The notes: generated by a model from the sequence alone, not told the origin. 64,000 nucleotides of DNA from Amycolatopsis sp. MtRt-6 (GCF_017308975.1 NZ_JADWPD010000029.1:1-64000); one strand, 5' to 3'. Positions 1 through 14,125 are shown, counted from the stretch's first letter. A program made the numbers and translations.

Positions 1-81
1 TGCGTTCGCCGCGCGCGAACGCACCCCGGTTTTCGGCATGCCGGAAGCCGGGGCACCTTCGAGAAGGCACCCCGGCTCGGC

Positions 82-735
82 TCAAACCCCGGCCAGGCCC
101 GAGCGGTAGGCACAGATCGCGGCCACCGTGCGGTTGGGGACGTTCAGCTTCCGCAGGATGCTCAGCACGTGGCTGCGCACCGTCGTCACCGAAATCCCCA
201 GCGCGTCGGCGATCTCCTGGTTCGCGCTCCCGGAGGCCAGCAGCAGCAACACCTCCAGCTCGCGCTCGGTCAGCAGCTCCCGCAGGTGCCGGGCTCGCGG
301 CCCGCGCGGGTTGCGGACCACCGTCTCGGCCAGCGCCGCCAGGTACCGCGGCGGCGCGAACCAGTGTCCCGAGGCCACCCCGCGGATCGCCGTGACGAGC
401 TCTTCGGCGGGGCTGGACGTGAGGACCACGCCCGTCACGCCCCGCGCGAAGAGCCCGACGACGTGGTCCTCGGCCGGGTTGGCCGTCACCGCGAGGATCC
501 CGCCGACCGCGACCGTGCCGAAACGCTCCGCGAGCACCGGCAGTTCCGGCGTCGCCGCGTCGACGATGCCGACCGCCCGGCCGGCGGCACTCGCCCGGGC
601 GCACAGCTGGTCGCGGTCCACCACCAGCTCCACCGCGGCGATTTCCGGCGCGTTGGCCCGCAACCAGCGGATGTTGTCCGCCGGGACGCTGAACGAACCC
701 GTCACGAGCACCGTGACGCCGTCGCCGCCCGTCAT
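82..735 (-). CDS. LuxR-family DNA-binding response regulator-like protein
   Basis: A 217-aa cytoplasmic transcription regulator. The C-terminal ~65 residues form a clear LuxR/GerE helix-turn-helix (starting L-T-E-R-E-L-E-V, then N-Q-E-I-A-D-A-L-G and T-V-R-S-H-V). The first ~130 residues look like a receiver-type fold, but I cannot place a confident phospho-acceptor Asp, so it may be an atypical or orphan receiver. It is the last gene of a minus-strand operon, starting one base after the stop of the SdpA-like gene. It probably controls the upstream maturation/export genes (inference). The family is certain; the target is not known. Confidence 0.85.
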   Translation of the reverse strand: MTGGDGVTVLVTGSFSVPADNIRWLRANAPEIAAVELVVDRDQLCARASAAGRAVGIVDAATPELPVLAERFGTVAVGGILAVTANPAEDHVVGLFARGVTGVVLTSSPAEELVTAIRGVASGHWFAPPRYLAALAETVVRNPRGPRARHLRELLTERELEVLLLLASGSANQEIADALGISVTTVRSHVLSILRKLNVPNRTVAAICAYRSGLAGV

Positions 736-736
736 G

Positions 737-1288
737 TCAGGCCAGCGGGTGCGGGTTCGACAGGAAGAGCATCATCGGCTCCTCCGACTCGTCGTACCCC
801 GCCGACGTCGCGATCAGGAACTGCACGCGCTTGGCCTCCGGGTGGTGGGGCACCTGGTGGGTCGCGTAGTTCAGCAGGGTCAGGTACGGCACGGAGACCT
901 GGACGTCCTCCTTGCGGTCCTTGAGGTCCGGCTGCATCTGGATCAGTCCCGACACCGCGTCGGTGACGACCTTCTCCGCCCGGCGGCCCGGGTACCAGAA
1001 GAAGTGCTGCCACTTGCGTTCCTCGACCTGGCAGTACTCCTTCCACGGCGTGACCTCGCCTTCGGGCAGCTCGTCCCGGATCAGCAGGTGGTAGTCGTGC
1101 ATGCCGGGCCGCGGCGCGAAGAACCGCCAGTCCGGGATGAGCGAGCCGGTCGGGTCCCACTTGCGGATCTTGTCGAACTTGCGGGTGGGGTCCTGGCTGA
1201 GGGTGGTGGCGACGAGCCAGCTGCCGAGGACGCCGTAGAGGGCGTATCGGGCGCCGGTCGCGGCGAGGGTGCGGGTCGAGGTGCTCAC
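737..1288 (-). CDS. SdpA-like protein (peptide-toxin maturation partner)
   Basis: 183 aa with a GTG start whose first four bases overlap the TGA of the hydrolase gene. There is one N-terminal hydrophobic segment (about residues 15-31). An aromatic/Pro motif follows at residues 51-66 (I-P-D-W-R-F-F-A-P-R-P-G-M-H-D-Y), then H-L-L-I-R-D. This W-x-F-F-x-P-x-P pattern beside an HTTM gene resembles SdpA-family proteins, which work with SdpB (HTTM) to mature the SdpC toxin in Bacillus. The soluble part should face one side of the membrane. The gene is embedded in an overlapping operon with an HTTM protein, a hydrolase and an ABC exporter, which supports a role in processing a secreted peptide. SdpA assignment is by motif and context only; a general HTTM-associated protein is the alternative. 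Confidence 0.55.
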   Translation of the reverse strand: MSTSTRTLAATGARYALYGVLGSWLVATTLSQDPTRKFDKIRKWDPTGSLIPDWRFFAPRPGMHDYHLLIRDELPEGEVTPWKEYCQVEERKWQHFFWYPGRRAEKVVTDAVSGLIQMQPDLKDRKEDVQVSVPYLTLLNYATHQVPHHPEAKRVQFLIATSAGYDESEEPMMLFLSNPHPLA

Positions 1289-2313
1289 GGCTGGTCTCCC
1301 GGGGGTTCGGCTTCGACGGGTTTGACGGCCCGGCCCGTGCGGGCCGCGTCGACGACTTCGAGGACGGCCGCGGTCACGCCCTTGGCGGACCCGGCCGAGC
1401 ACAGCATCCCGAGGTGGGTGGCCCCGGGCAGGGTCTGCTGCACCGACACCGCGGACATCGCCGCCAGCTCGCGCTGCAGCTCGCCGTGCACCGGGTCGGC
1501 CTTCTCGGTTTCCTCCGCCGTCACCACGAACAGCGGGGTGTCGGCGGGGAACGTGGTCGCGCGGATCTCGTCGACGACGTGTTCGAGCCACGCGTCGATC
1601 TCCGCGTCGGAGGCGCTCCAGTTGCGGGTGGTCAGCATGCGCGCGACGGTCGTGTTCTTCTCCCGCTCCGCGAGGCCGGCGAGCTGGCTGCCGCTGTCGA
1701 TCTTGCGCAGCCGGTTGCGGCCGAAGCGGGACCAGAACAGGCTGCTGCGCACGCTCGCCCGCATCAGCGGCAGGCCGAGGCGCTGCCGGGCCGAGCGTTC
1801 GAGCTGCTCGGGGTGGGCCGCGTCGACCAGCACCACGCCCGCCACCCGGTCCGGGTGGCGCTGGGCGAAGGCCCGCAGCAGCATGCCGCCGTAGGAGTGG
1901 CCAACCAGGACGAGCGGGCCGCGGACGTCGAGGACTTCCAGGAGCCGCTCGAACTCGCCGCAGATCCGCTCGGCCGTCCGCGGTCCCTCGCCGGTCTCGC
2001 TCCAGCCGATGCCGGCGCGGTCGTAGGAGATCGTCGGCACGGACTCCGAGACGGCCGTCTGCACCCAGCTCCACATCTCCAGCGGCGAGGACAGGCCGCT
2101 CTCGAACACCACGGTGGGCCCGGGCGACGGCGCGCCCATGCGGCGCACGTGCACCTTGCGGCCGTCGACGTCGACGAGCTCGCCGAGCCCGGGCAGGTCC
2201 CGGTCGTCCTGGCGGGTCCGCACGGCCTGGTAGACGGCGCCGGCCGCGAACGGCACGGCGGTCAGCACCCCGGCGGCCGCGGACAGGCCGCACTTCAGCG
2301 CGAGCCGGTTCAT
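1285..2313 (-). CDS. alpha/beta hydrolase
   Basis: A 342-aa alpha/beta-hydrolase fold protein. The nucleophile elbow G-H-S-Y-G-G puts the catalytic Ser near residue 140, and an oxyanion-type stretch F-E-S-G-L precedes it by about 70 residues. A late P-G-A-T-H-L motif supplies the likely catalytic His. The N-terminus (residues ~9-30) is hydrophobic and could be a membrane anchor. Its ATG overlaps the ABC gene stop (ATGA) and its own stop overlaps the SdpA-like start, so it is translationally coupled on both sides. The substrate is unknown; from context it could be an esterase or peptidase acting on an exported peptide (inference). Confidence 0.8.
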   Translation of the reverse strand: MNRLALKCGLSAAAGVLTAVPFAAGAVYQAVRTRQDDRDLPGLGELVDVDGRKVHVRRMGAPSPGPTVVFESGLSSPLEMWSWVQTAVSESVPTISYDRAGIGWSETGEGPRTAERICGEFERLLEVLDVRGPLVLVGHSYGGMLLRAFAQRHPDRVAGVVLVDAAHPEQLERSARQRLGLPLMRASVRSSLFWSRFGRNRLRKIDSGSQLAGLAEREKNTTVARMLTTRNWSASDAEIDAWLEHVVDEIRATTFPADTPLFVVTAEETEKADPVHGELQRELAAMSAVSVQQTLPGATHLGMLCSAGSAKGVTAAVLEVVDAARTGRAVKPVEAEPPGDQP

Positions 2314-4070
2314 GAGTTCCTCCCTGCGGTGAGCACCGTGGCTTCGGGCAGCAGCTGCGTCGCCACCAGACGCTGGTACAGGTCGTCGCCGGCCAGCAGC
2401 GACTGGTGGTCGCCGATCGCCCGGACGCGCCCGGCGTCGAGCACGACGATCCGATCGGCTTCGACCACAGTGGACAGCCGGTGCGCGACCGCGACGACCG
2501 CGCGGTCCCGCGACACCTCGGCCACGGCCTTGCGCAGCGCGAGCTCGGCTTCGGCGTCCAGCTGGGACGTGGCTTCGTCCAGCAGCAGCACGTCGGGTTC
2601 CAGCAGCAGCATCCGCGCGATCGCGATCCGCTGCCGCTGGCCGCCGGAGATCGCCGCGCCCGACTCGCCGACCTTGGTCTCCAGCCCGTCTTCGAGGCCG
2701 TCCACCCATTCGGCGAGGTGGGCCAGCTCGACGGCGTGCCGGATCTGCTCGTCGGTGGCGTCGGGATTGGCATAGAGCAGGTTTTCGCGGATCGTGCCGT
2801 CGAGGACCGGGGCGTCCTGTTCGACGTAGCCGATCCGGCCGCGCAGGGTTTCCAGGTCCACCGAAGCCACGTCGACACCGCCGAGCCGGATCTTGCCCTG
2901 CTCCGGCCGCCACAGGCCCGCGGCGAGCGAGAACAACGTCGTCTTGCCGGTGCCCGACGGGCCGACGACCGCCGTCAGACCCCGCTCGAGCGCGGCGAAC
3001 GACACGTCCCGGAGCACCGGCTTGCCGTCGGCGTACCCGAACGACACGGACTCGTACTCCAGCACCGAAGAGGCGAAGACCGGATCGGCCGCGGCGGATG
3101 TCACGCGCTCGTCCGGCAGGTCGAGCAGGCCCTCCACCCGCTGTCCCGCGGCCACGCCCAGCTGGATCTGCGCGAAGCTGGTGAACAGCGTGATGAGCGG
3201 CGTCAGCATGTAGAAGAGGTAGAGCAGGTAGGAGGCGAACCCGGCGGTGTCGAGCGCGCCGGTGGCGATCCGGGCCGCGCCGAAGGTGAAGACGACGGCG
3301 AACGAGCCATGGATGCCGAGGTTGACCAGCGGGGTCATCGCGGCCTGCAGCCGCACCGCCTTCATGTCGGCGGCGGTGGCGTCCGCGGCGTGGGTCAGCA
3401 CCAGCTCGGCTTCGCGGTCCTCGGCGCGGCTGACCTTCACCGTGCCGATCGCGATCAGCGCCCGCTGCAGGGCTGCGCCGAAGCGGCCGACGGCCTCGCG
3501 GTTCTGCGCCATCGCCTTGCGCACCTGGCGGGCGACGAAGACGCTGCCGACCGCGGCGACCGTGAGGCAGGCGACCGTCACCAGGGTGAGCAGCGGGTCG
3601 ATGAAGACCATGAAGGCGACCCCGCCGACGACGAGCACGAGGCTCGCGGCGATGTTCATCATGCCCATCATCAGCGACCCGTGCAGCAGGTCGGTGTCGG
3701 CGACCGCGCCGACGAACAGGTCGCCGCGCTGGCGTTCCCGGTGGGCCTTGATCGGGGCGCGCAGCAGCCGGTGCACGACCGAGCGGCGGGTGTCGAGGAC
3801 CATCATCGCGCCGCAGCGGCCGAGCAGGTACATCTCGATCACGCGCAGCACGATGTCGCCGAGGAACAGCGAGACGAGCAGGACGAGCGTCCCGGCCGCG
3901 AGCGTGCGGCTGGTGAGCGCTCCGACGACGTCGCCGACGACCATCGGCTGGATCAGCGACACGATGGCGCTGGCCAGCCCGACGATCCCGGCGGCGCCGA
4001 GGCGGCCCCGGTAGGGGGCCAGCAGGCGCAGGACGGTCCGGGTGCCGGACCTCTTCTCTCCGGTGGGCAC
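2310..4070 (-). CDS. ABC exporter (fused membrane and ATPase domains)
   Basis: 586 aa, GTG start. The N-terminal half carries about six membrane segments (residues ~20-310) and the C-terminal half an ATPase: Walker A V-G-P-S-G-T-G-K-T-T, signature I-S-G-G-Q-R-Q-R, Walker B V-L-L-L-D-E and a switch His in A-V-A-H-R-L. This is the standard half-transporter length for type IV exporters that work as dimers. There is no N-terminal C39 peptidase, so any leader would have to be removed by another enzyme; the divergent M16 pair is one candidate. It starts 1 bp after the HTTM gene and overlaps the hydrolase gene. Export of a peptide is inferred from the neighbours. Confidence 0.85.
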   Translation of the reverse strand: MPTGEKRSGTRTVLRLLAPYRGRLGAAGIVGLASAIVSLIQPMVVGDVVGALTSRTLAAGTLVLLVSLFLGDIVLRVIEMYLLGRCGAMMVLDTRRSVVHRLLRAPIKAHRERQRGDLFVGAVADTDLLHGSLMMGMMNIAASLVLVVGGVAFMVFIDPLLTLVTVACLTVAAVGSVFVARQVRKAMAQNREAVGRFGAALQRALIAIGTVKVSRAEDREAELVLTHAADATAADMKAVRLQAAMTPLVNLGIHGSFAVVFTFGAARIATGALDTAGFASYLLYLFYMLTPLITLFTSFAQIQLGVAAGQRVEGLLDLPDERVTSAAADPVFASSVLEYESVSFGYADGKPVLRDVSFAALERGLTAVVGPSGTGKTTLFSLAAGLWRPEQGKIRLGGVDVASVDLETLRGRIGYVEQDAPVLDGTIRENLLYANPDATDEQIRHAVELAHLAEWVDGLEDGLETKVGESGAAISGGQRQRIAIARMLLLEPDVLLLDEATSQLDAEAELALRKAVAEVSRDRAVVAVAHRLSTVVEADRIVVLDAGRVRAIGDHQSLLAGDDLYQRLVATQLLPEATVLTAGRNS

Positions 4071-4071
4071 G

Positions 4072-4929
4072 TTACTGCCCCGCCGTGATGCGCTTGGAGA
4101 GGTGCTTGGAGTGGTGGACGACGCTCGGGTAGGTGGCGCTGAACGCCCACAGGAACCGGTTGAGGCCCATGAAGGCGGCGTTGCCGGCGTGGAAGGAGAC
4201 GCCGGTGCCGAGCAGCCCGGCGGCGATCGGCTTCGGCGCGACCAGCGCGAGCGGGAAGAGCATTTCGCCGACCCACACGCCCCAGCCGCCGAGGCGGGCC
4301 AGCCACGGGTACTTCTTCAGGATCTCGCCGACCTGCTTCTGGCCGTAGGTCTTGGTGCGGAAGATGCCCTGCATCGCGCTGCCGTCGCGCCAGTACGGCG
4401 AAATCGCCTTGGCGAGCCCGGCGGCGAAGTAGGAGACGACCGACTGCCCGGCGATGAAGGCGGTGCAGGCCTTGCGCGCCTTTTCGTCGTTCGGGAAGAA
4501 CTTGCTGGCCGCCACCGCGGCGCACACGACGAGGTTCACGTGGTCGGAACCGTCGGCGCCGTAGTTGCTCCGCAGTTGCATGAGGACGTTCGAGACGGCC
4601 AGGAACGTCATCGCCGCGGCCTTGGTCTGCCGGTTGGTGCCGGGGAGCGCGACCAGCGTCGAGGCGGTGAGCCGCAACGAGGTCAGCACCTGGATGCCCG
4701 GGCTGGTGAACACCTTGTCGAAGATCTCGCCGGTCTTGCCCCGGGCCATCCGCTTGGACCGGGTCCGCCCGATCCGCCAGCTGATCAGGCCGTCGTCCTC
4801 GACGTCCTGCGGCCGCACCAGTGATTCCAGCGAACTGAGGATGATGCCCGCCGAAATGAGCAGTTCGGTCTCGCGCAGCGCCTTGTCGACGCCGAGCATC
4901 CCGCCCGGGATGACTTCCGCCTGTGCCAT
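4072..4929 (-). CDS. HTTM-domain (SdpB-like) integral membrane protein
   Basis: 285 aa with several hydrophobic segments. HTTM-like features are present: R-L-T-A-S-T-L early, an N-Y-G-A-D-G-S-D-H loop, Y-F-A-A-G-L-A-K followed by S-P-Y-W-R-D-G, and a terminal F-M-G-L-N-R-F-L-W-A-F segment. HTTM proteins are related to vitamin-K gamma-carboxylase membrane regions and include SdpB, needed for SdpC toxin maturation. The ATG at 4929 was chosen because a GGAG lies 7 nt upstream; an in-frame ATG at 4995 lacks one. First gene of the minus-strand operon and divergent from the M16 genes, with a palindromic region between them. Confidence 0.65.
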   Translation of the reverse strand: MAQAEVIPGGMLGVDKALRETELLISAGIILSSLESLVRPQDVEDDGLISWRIGRTRSKRMARGKTGEIFDKVFTSPGIQVLTSLRLTASTLVALPGTNRQTKAAAMTFLAVSNVLMQLRSNYGADGSDHVNLVVCAAVAASKFFPNDEKARKACTAFIAGQSVVSYFAAGLAKAISPYWRDGSAMQGIFRTKTYGQKQVGEILKKYPWLARLGGWGVWVGEMLFPLALVAPKPIAAGLLGTGVSFHAGNAAFMGLNRFLWAFSATYPSVVHHSKHLSKRITAGQ

Positions 4930-4984
4930 GCGTCGCTCCGTTGTCGTTCGTACGCCCCGCCCGATGACCTTCACCGGCGGCGAA

Positions 4985-5051
4985 ACCGTTTTCACACGGC
5001 CGAAACGGCCTCGTCAATGCGGTGGATCCGCTGTTCCGTGAAAAACGGAAC
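4985..5051. promoter_or_regulatory. Inverted repeats in the divergent promoter region
   Basis: Between the HTTM gene (start 4929) and the first M16 gene (start 5116) lie two inverted repeats. One is CCGTTT...AAACGG around 4986-5008. The other is a perfect 7-bp-arm hairpin, GTTCCGTGAAAAACGGAAC, at 5033-5051. They could be operators controlling both divergent units, or a 5' leader hairpin for the M16 transcript. No known consensus was recognised. Confidence 0.4.
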
Positions 5052-5115
5052 CGGCATCCGCCGAAGTGATGACCTTGCCCCCGGCGGCTCCGCGGGCGGC
5101 TAGCGTGGCGACGTC

Positions 5116-6423
5116 ATGGATACGACGTTGCGCGCCGATCGGCGCTACCCGCTCACCCCGCACGTCCTGCCGAACGGGCTGCGGGTCCTGGTCGCGCCCG
5201 CCCACGACGCCGAGGTCGTCGCCGTCACGGTGGCCTACGACGTCGGCAGCCGCTCCGAGCCCCGGGGCTTCAGCGGCTTCGCGCACCTCTTCGAGCACCT
5301 GATGTTCCAGGGGTCGGCGAACCTGCCGCGCGGGGCGCACGCGCACTACGTCCAGAGCTGCGGCGGTGTCTTCAACGGCACGACCCACCTGGACTACACC
5401 GAGTACTACCAGGTGCTGCCGGCGTCGGGGCTGGAGCACGCGGTGTTCCTCGAGGCCGACCGCATGCGCGCGCCGTCGCTCACCGAGGCGAGCCTGGCCA
5501 ACCAGATCGACGTGGTGGCCGAGGAGATCACGGGCGCGATCGTGTCCCGCCCGTACGGCGGCTTCCCGTGGCTGCGGCTGGCGCCGCTGGTGTTCGACAC
5601 GTTCGAAAACGCGCACAACGGGTACGGCGCGATCGACGAGCTGCGGACGGCGACGACGGACCAGGCCCAGGCGTTCTTCTCGCGGTACTACGCGCCGGGC
5701 AACGCGGTCCTGTGCCTGGCGGGCGACGTGTCCGCCGAGCGCGGGATCGAGCTCGCCGAGCGGTACTTTTCGGACATCCCGGGCCGTCCGGTGCCCCCGC
5801 GGCCGGTCATCGCCGAGCCGGATCTCACGGCCGAGCGCCGGGACTCCTATGTGGACCCGCTGGCGCCGTTGCCGGTGTTCGCATCGGCCTGGCGGGTGCC
5901 CGACCCCGCGGCCGATCTGCGGGGTCATCTGGCTTTCCTGGTGCTGTGCCTGCTGCTCACCGACAACGCGCTGGGCCGCCTGACGCGCCGGCTGGTGCGC
6001 CGGGACCGCTGGCTGTCCTCAGTGGACTGTTCGCTGGGCCTGACGGGAGAGGCGTTCGGCGTCCGCGACCCGACGTGCCTGGTCCTGACGGCGAGCCCGG
6101 CACCGGGCGGCCCGGGCACCGACGCGATCCTGCGGGCGATCGACGAGGAGACGGCACGGCTGGCAGCGGCGGGGCCGGAGCCGGCCGAGCTGACGGCGGC
6201 GACCCGGACGATCAGCGCCCAGCTGGTCCGCACGCTCGACGGCCTGGCGGGCCGGGCCCGTCACCTGGCGGTGTTCGAGCTGCAGCACGGCGAGGCCGGG
6301 CTGATCAACGAGCTGGGTCCGCTGGCCAGAACGGTGACAACGGCGGACGTCCGGGCAGCGGCGGCAGCCCTGCGCCCGGAGCGCCGGGCGACGGTCGAGC
6401 TGCACCCGGGAGCGGCGCGGTGA
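5116..6423 (+). CDS. M16 family zinc peptidase, catalytic subunit
   Basis: 435 aa. The inverted zinc motif is intact: H57-L-F-E60-H61, with a distal Glu about 76 residues later (near E136), as in insulysin/pitrilysin-type M16B peptidases. It has the length of one M16B subunit. The second M16 gene starts 61 bp downstream and lacks the zinc motif, so the two probably form a heterodimer. M16 pairs process peptides in several ribosomal peptide pathways (e.g. PqqF, AlbE/F-type). Here the divergent partners are an exporter and SdpAB-like genes, which suggests leader removal or peptide degradation (inference). No signal peptide is seen, so it is probably cytoplasmic. Confidence 0.9.
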   Translation: MDTTLRADRRYPLTPHVLPNGLRVLVAPAHDAEVVAVTVAYDVGSRSEPRGFSGFAHLFEHLMFQGSANLPRGAHAHYVQSCGGVFNGTTHLDYTEYYQVLPASGLEHAVFLEADRMRAPSLTEASLANQIDVVAEEITGAIVSRPYGGFPWLRLAPLVFDTFENAHNGYGAIDELRTATTDQAQAFFSRYYAPGNAVLCLAGDVSAERGIELAERYFSDIPGRPVPPRPVIAEPDLTAERRDSYVDPLAPLPVFASAWRVPDPAADLRGHLAFLVLCLLLTDNALGRLTRRLVRRDRWLSSVDCSLGLTGEAFGVRDPTCLVLTASPAPGGPGTDAILRAIDEETARLAAAGPEPAELTAATRTISAQLVRTLDGLAGRARHLAVFELQHGEAGLINELGPLARTVTTADVRAAAAALRPERRATVELHPGAAR

Positions 6424-6484
6424 CCAACCTGCGCCCGCCCGGCCGGGCCTCAACCACCACCCACCTCCACCCGGGAGCCGCGCG

Positions 6485-7759
6485 ATGACCGCGTTCGATC
6501 TGCTCGATGTCCCCGTCCCCGGCCCGCTGCGCGTGCCCGCCGTCGACGAGCGCGCCCTGCCGAACGGCCTGCGCGTGCTGGCCTCCCGCCGCGCGAGCAC
6601 CCCGCTCGCCGAACTCTGCCTCAGTGTTCCCTTCGCGCACGCCGAAGCGCCGGTGGCCGTCCTCCTCGCCGCCGCGCTCGCCGACGATTCGCGCACCCAG
6701 GATCGCGTGCGGGCGATGGGCGGTGGCCTCTCCGCCGCCGTCGACGCCGATCGGCTCCGCGTCGCCGGCAGCGTTCTCGCCGACCAGCTGCCCGCGTTCC
6801 TGGAACTGCTCGGCGAAATCGTCACCCGTCCCGCCTACCCGGCCGGCGACTTCGCGCTCACGGTGGACAACGCGGTGCAGGGCACGATCGCCGTCCTGGC
6901 GAGCCCGGCCCAGCACGTCGCCGAATCGCTCAACACGCGGATGTTCGGCGATCACCCCTACGGCAGTCCCGCCCCGCGCCCCGACGAGCTCGCCCGGGTC
7001 AGCCGGGACACCGTCCGCGCACTGCACGCCGAACGGGTCGTTCCCACCGGTGCCTGCCTCGTGCTGGTCGGCGACTTCGAGCCTGCCGCCGCCCTCGACG
7101 ACGTCGAACGCGCGCTCGGCAGCTGGCAGCCGGGACCGGTCGTCCCCATGCGCCGGCCCGGCCCGTGGGTGCCCGGCCGGTCGGTCGTCGACGAACCGGG
7201 CGTGTCGCAGTCGCTGCTGCGGATGGCCTTGCCCGTGCCCCGCTACGACGCCCCCGACTACCCCGCGCTGGCGCTCGCCGCCATGGTGTTCGGCGGCTAC
7301 TTCTCCTCCCGGCTCGTGCAGAACATCCGCGAGGACAAGGGTTTCTCCTACTCACCCCGCAGTTCGCTGCTCCACGTCGACGAAGCGCACCTCGCCACGG
7401 TGTCCCTGGACGTCGTCACGGCGAACACGGCCGCGGCCGTCGACGAGGTCGTCGCCGAGCTGGCCGGGCTGGCCGGACGGCCGGTGACCGCCGAAGAACT
7501 GGACCGCGCGCGCCGCTACTCCGTCGGCACGCTGCGGCTGCGGCTGGCGACGTTGACCGGGCTGGCCGCGACGCTGGGCGAGCTCGACCTGCACGGGCTG
7601 CCGGTCACGTGGCTCGGCGGGCACGACGCCCGGCTCGCCGCGGTGACGCCGGACGAGGTGACGGCGGCGGCGCGGAAGTACCTCACGCCGGACAACGCGA
7701 TCACTGTCCTGCTGTGCGACGAGCAGCGCGCGTATCAGAGCTCCCAGTCGTCGTTGTAG
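6485..7759 (+). CDS. M16 family peptidase-like, non-catalytic subunit
   Basis: 424 aa, homologous in layout to the preceding M16 protein but without H-x-x-E-H. It keeps the partner-subunit substrate-binding signature G-G-Y-F-S-S-R-L followed by N-I-R-E-D-K-G-F-S-Y (residues ~270-295), where the Arg and Tyr help bind the substrate carboxylate in M16B heterodimers. Its 3' end overlaps the 3' end of the convergent SbnA-like gene by 25 bp. Expected to complete the active site of the upstream catalytic subunit. Confidence 0.88.
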   Translation: MTAFDLLDVPVPGPLRVPAVDERALPNGLRVLASRRASTPLAELCLSVPFAHAEAPVAVLLAAALADDSRTQDRVRAMGGGLSAAVDADRLRVAGSVLADQLPAFLELLGEIVTRPAYPAGDFALTVDNAVQGTIAVLASPAQHVAESLNTRMFGDHPYGSPAPRPDELARVSRDTVRALHAERVVPTGACLVLVGDFEPAAALDDVERALGSWQPGPVVPMRRPGPWVPGRSVVDEPGVSQSLLRMALPVPRYDAPDYPALALAAMVFGGYFSSRLVQNIREDKGFSYSPRSSLLHVDEAHLATVSLDVVTANTAAAVDEVVAELAGLAGRPVTAEELDRARRYSVGTLRLRLATLTGLAATLGELDLHGLPVTWLGGHDARLAAVTPDEVTAAARKYLTPDNAITVLLCDEQRAYQSSQSSL

Positions 7760-8667
7760 ACCGAGTCCAGGTAGCCGTCCCCGAGGTCCGGCGCGATCGC
7801 CACGGCGACGACGTCCGCGCCCGGCCGGTGCCGGGCCAGCCAGCGGCGGGCGCCGCTGACGACCGTCCCGGTCGATCCGCCGAAGACGAACCCGTGCGCC
7901 GCGAGCTCGCGGCAGGTCGCGACGGTCTCGCGCTCCTCGACGACGACCACGTCGTCCACATAGGACTCGTCCAGCTGCGCGGGCCGGATCCCGGTGCCCA
8001 GGCCGGGGATCTTCCGCACCCCGGCCGGCCCGCCGAACGTCACCGAGCCGGCGACGTCGACGGCGACCACCTCGGCGCGGTGCCCTTGGTCGCGCAGGTA
8101 GCGGGCGCACCCCATCAGGGTGCCGGTGGTCCCGGCGCCGACGAAGAGGACTTCCAGGCCGGGGAACGCGGCCAGGAGCTCCGGGCCGGTCCGGCGGTAG
8201 TGCGCGCCCCAGTTGTCCGGGCTGCTGTACTGGTTGAGCCACACCGTGCCCGGCTCGGCCGCGCACAGCGCCCGCACGTGCTCGATGCGGGCGGCGAGGA
8301 AACCGCCGTCCGCCTTGGGTTCGGTGACGACGTGGACCTGCGCGCCCAGCGCCTGCATCATGCGGCGGCTGGACGGCGTGCAGTGCGCGTCGGTGACGCA
8401 GACGAACCGGTAGCCGCGGCTGGCCGCGAGCATGCTCAGCGCCACGCCCAGGTTGCCCGACGAAGACTCCACGATCGTCATCCCCGGCCGCAGCACGCCG
8501 CGCCGCTCGGCGCCCTCGACCATTTCGGTCGCCGCCTTCAGCTTGATCGAGCGCGCGAAGTTGAACCCTTCGCACTTGAGGAACAGCGGGACACCCGCGC
8601 TTCCGCGCAGGTCGACGTAGAGGTCGTCGCTGTTGAACTCGTGGGGGGAACCGATGATGACGGTCAC
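7735..8667 (-). CDS. sbnA: SbnA-like PLP enzyme (diaminopropionate pathway)
   Basis: A 310-aa fold-type II PLP enzyme of the cysteine-synthase family. The lysine is in R-S-I-K-L-K (K42), the substrate loop is S-S-S-G-N-L-G, and the phosphate loop is G-A-G-T-T-G-T. The C-terminus (P-D-L-G-D-G-Y-L-D-S-V-Y-N-D-D-W) is of the SbnA type. SbnA makes N-(2-amino-2-carboxyethyl)-glutamate from O-phosphoserine and glutamate, which SbnB then oxidises to release L-2,3-diaminopropionate. A convincing SbnB lies at 45965-46999, which strengthens the call. GTG start. An ordinary or divergent cysteine synthase feeding the cysteine-using NRPS next door is the alternative. Confidence 0.65.
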   Translation of the reverse strand: MTVIIGSPHEFNSDDLYVDLRGSAGVPLFLKCEGFNFARSIKLKAATEMVEGAERRGVLRPGMTIVESSSGNLGVALSMLAASRGYRFVCVTDAHCTPSSRRMMQALGAQVHVVTEPKADGGFLAARIEHVRALCAAEPGTVWLNQYSSPDNWGAHYRRTGPELLAAFPGLEVLFVGAGTTGTLMGCARYLRDQGHRAEVVAVDVAGSVTFGGPAGVRKIPGLGTGIRPAQLDESYVDDVVVVEERETVATCRELAAHGFVFGGSTGTVVSGARRWLARHRPGADVVAVAIAPDLGDGYLDSVYNDDWEL

Positions 8668-8754
8668 CCCGGTAACGTGTCACGTCGCTCACGTCGCGCG
8701 TAATCCGCAGGACGGCGAGGTGGCTTTCGGGAATCGTGGGTTCCGGCCGGAAAC

Positions 8755-8796
8755 GCGCGAAAGCTCCCCCGGGGACGTCCGGGGGAGCTTTCGCGC
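8755..8796. terminator. Strong hairpin terminator downstream of the HMWP2-like NRPS
   Basis: A perfect 18-bp stem (GCGCGAAAGCTCCCCCGG and its complement) with a 6-nt loop, 29 bp beyond the NRPS stop on the minus strand. No long T-run follows. It separates the NRPS from the SbnA-like gene, which therefore probably has its own promoter in 8668-8754. Confidence 0.75.
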
Positions 8797-8824
8797 ATTC
8801 GGCTCAGCCGTTGGCGAGCGGTGG

Positions 8825-14125
<5,301 letters not shown>

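Noticed and set aside
128..1894. Long plus-strand frames opposite the LuxR, SdpA-like and hydrolase genes
   Set aside because: Low-complexity Arg/Ser/Ala translations with no motif; the minus-strand genes explain the region completely.
737..2878. A 713-aa minus-strand frame reading through the exporter and hydrolase region
   Set aside because: Only its last ~183 residues are protein-like (the SdpA-like gene, GTG at 1288). The upstream part is a shadow of the ABC and hydrolase genes.
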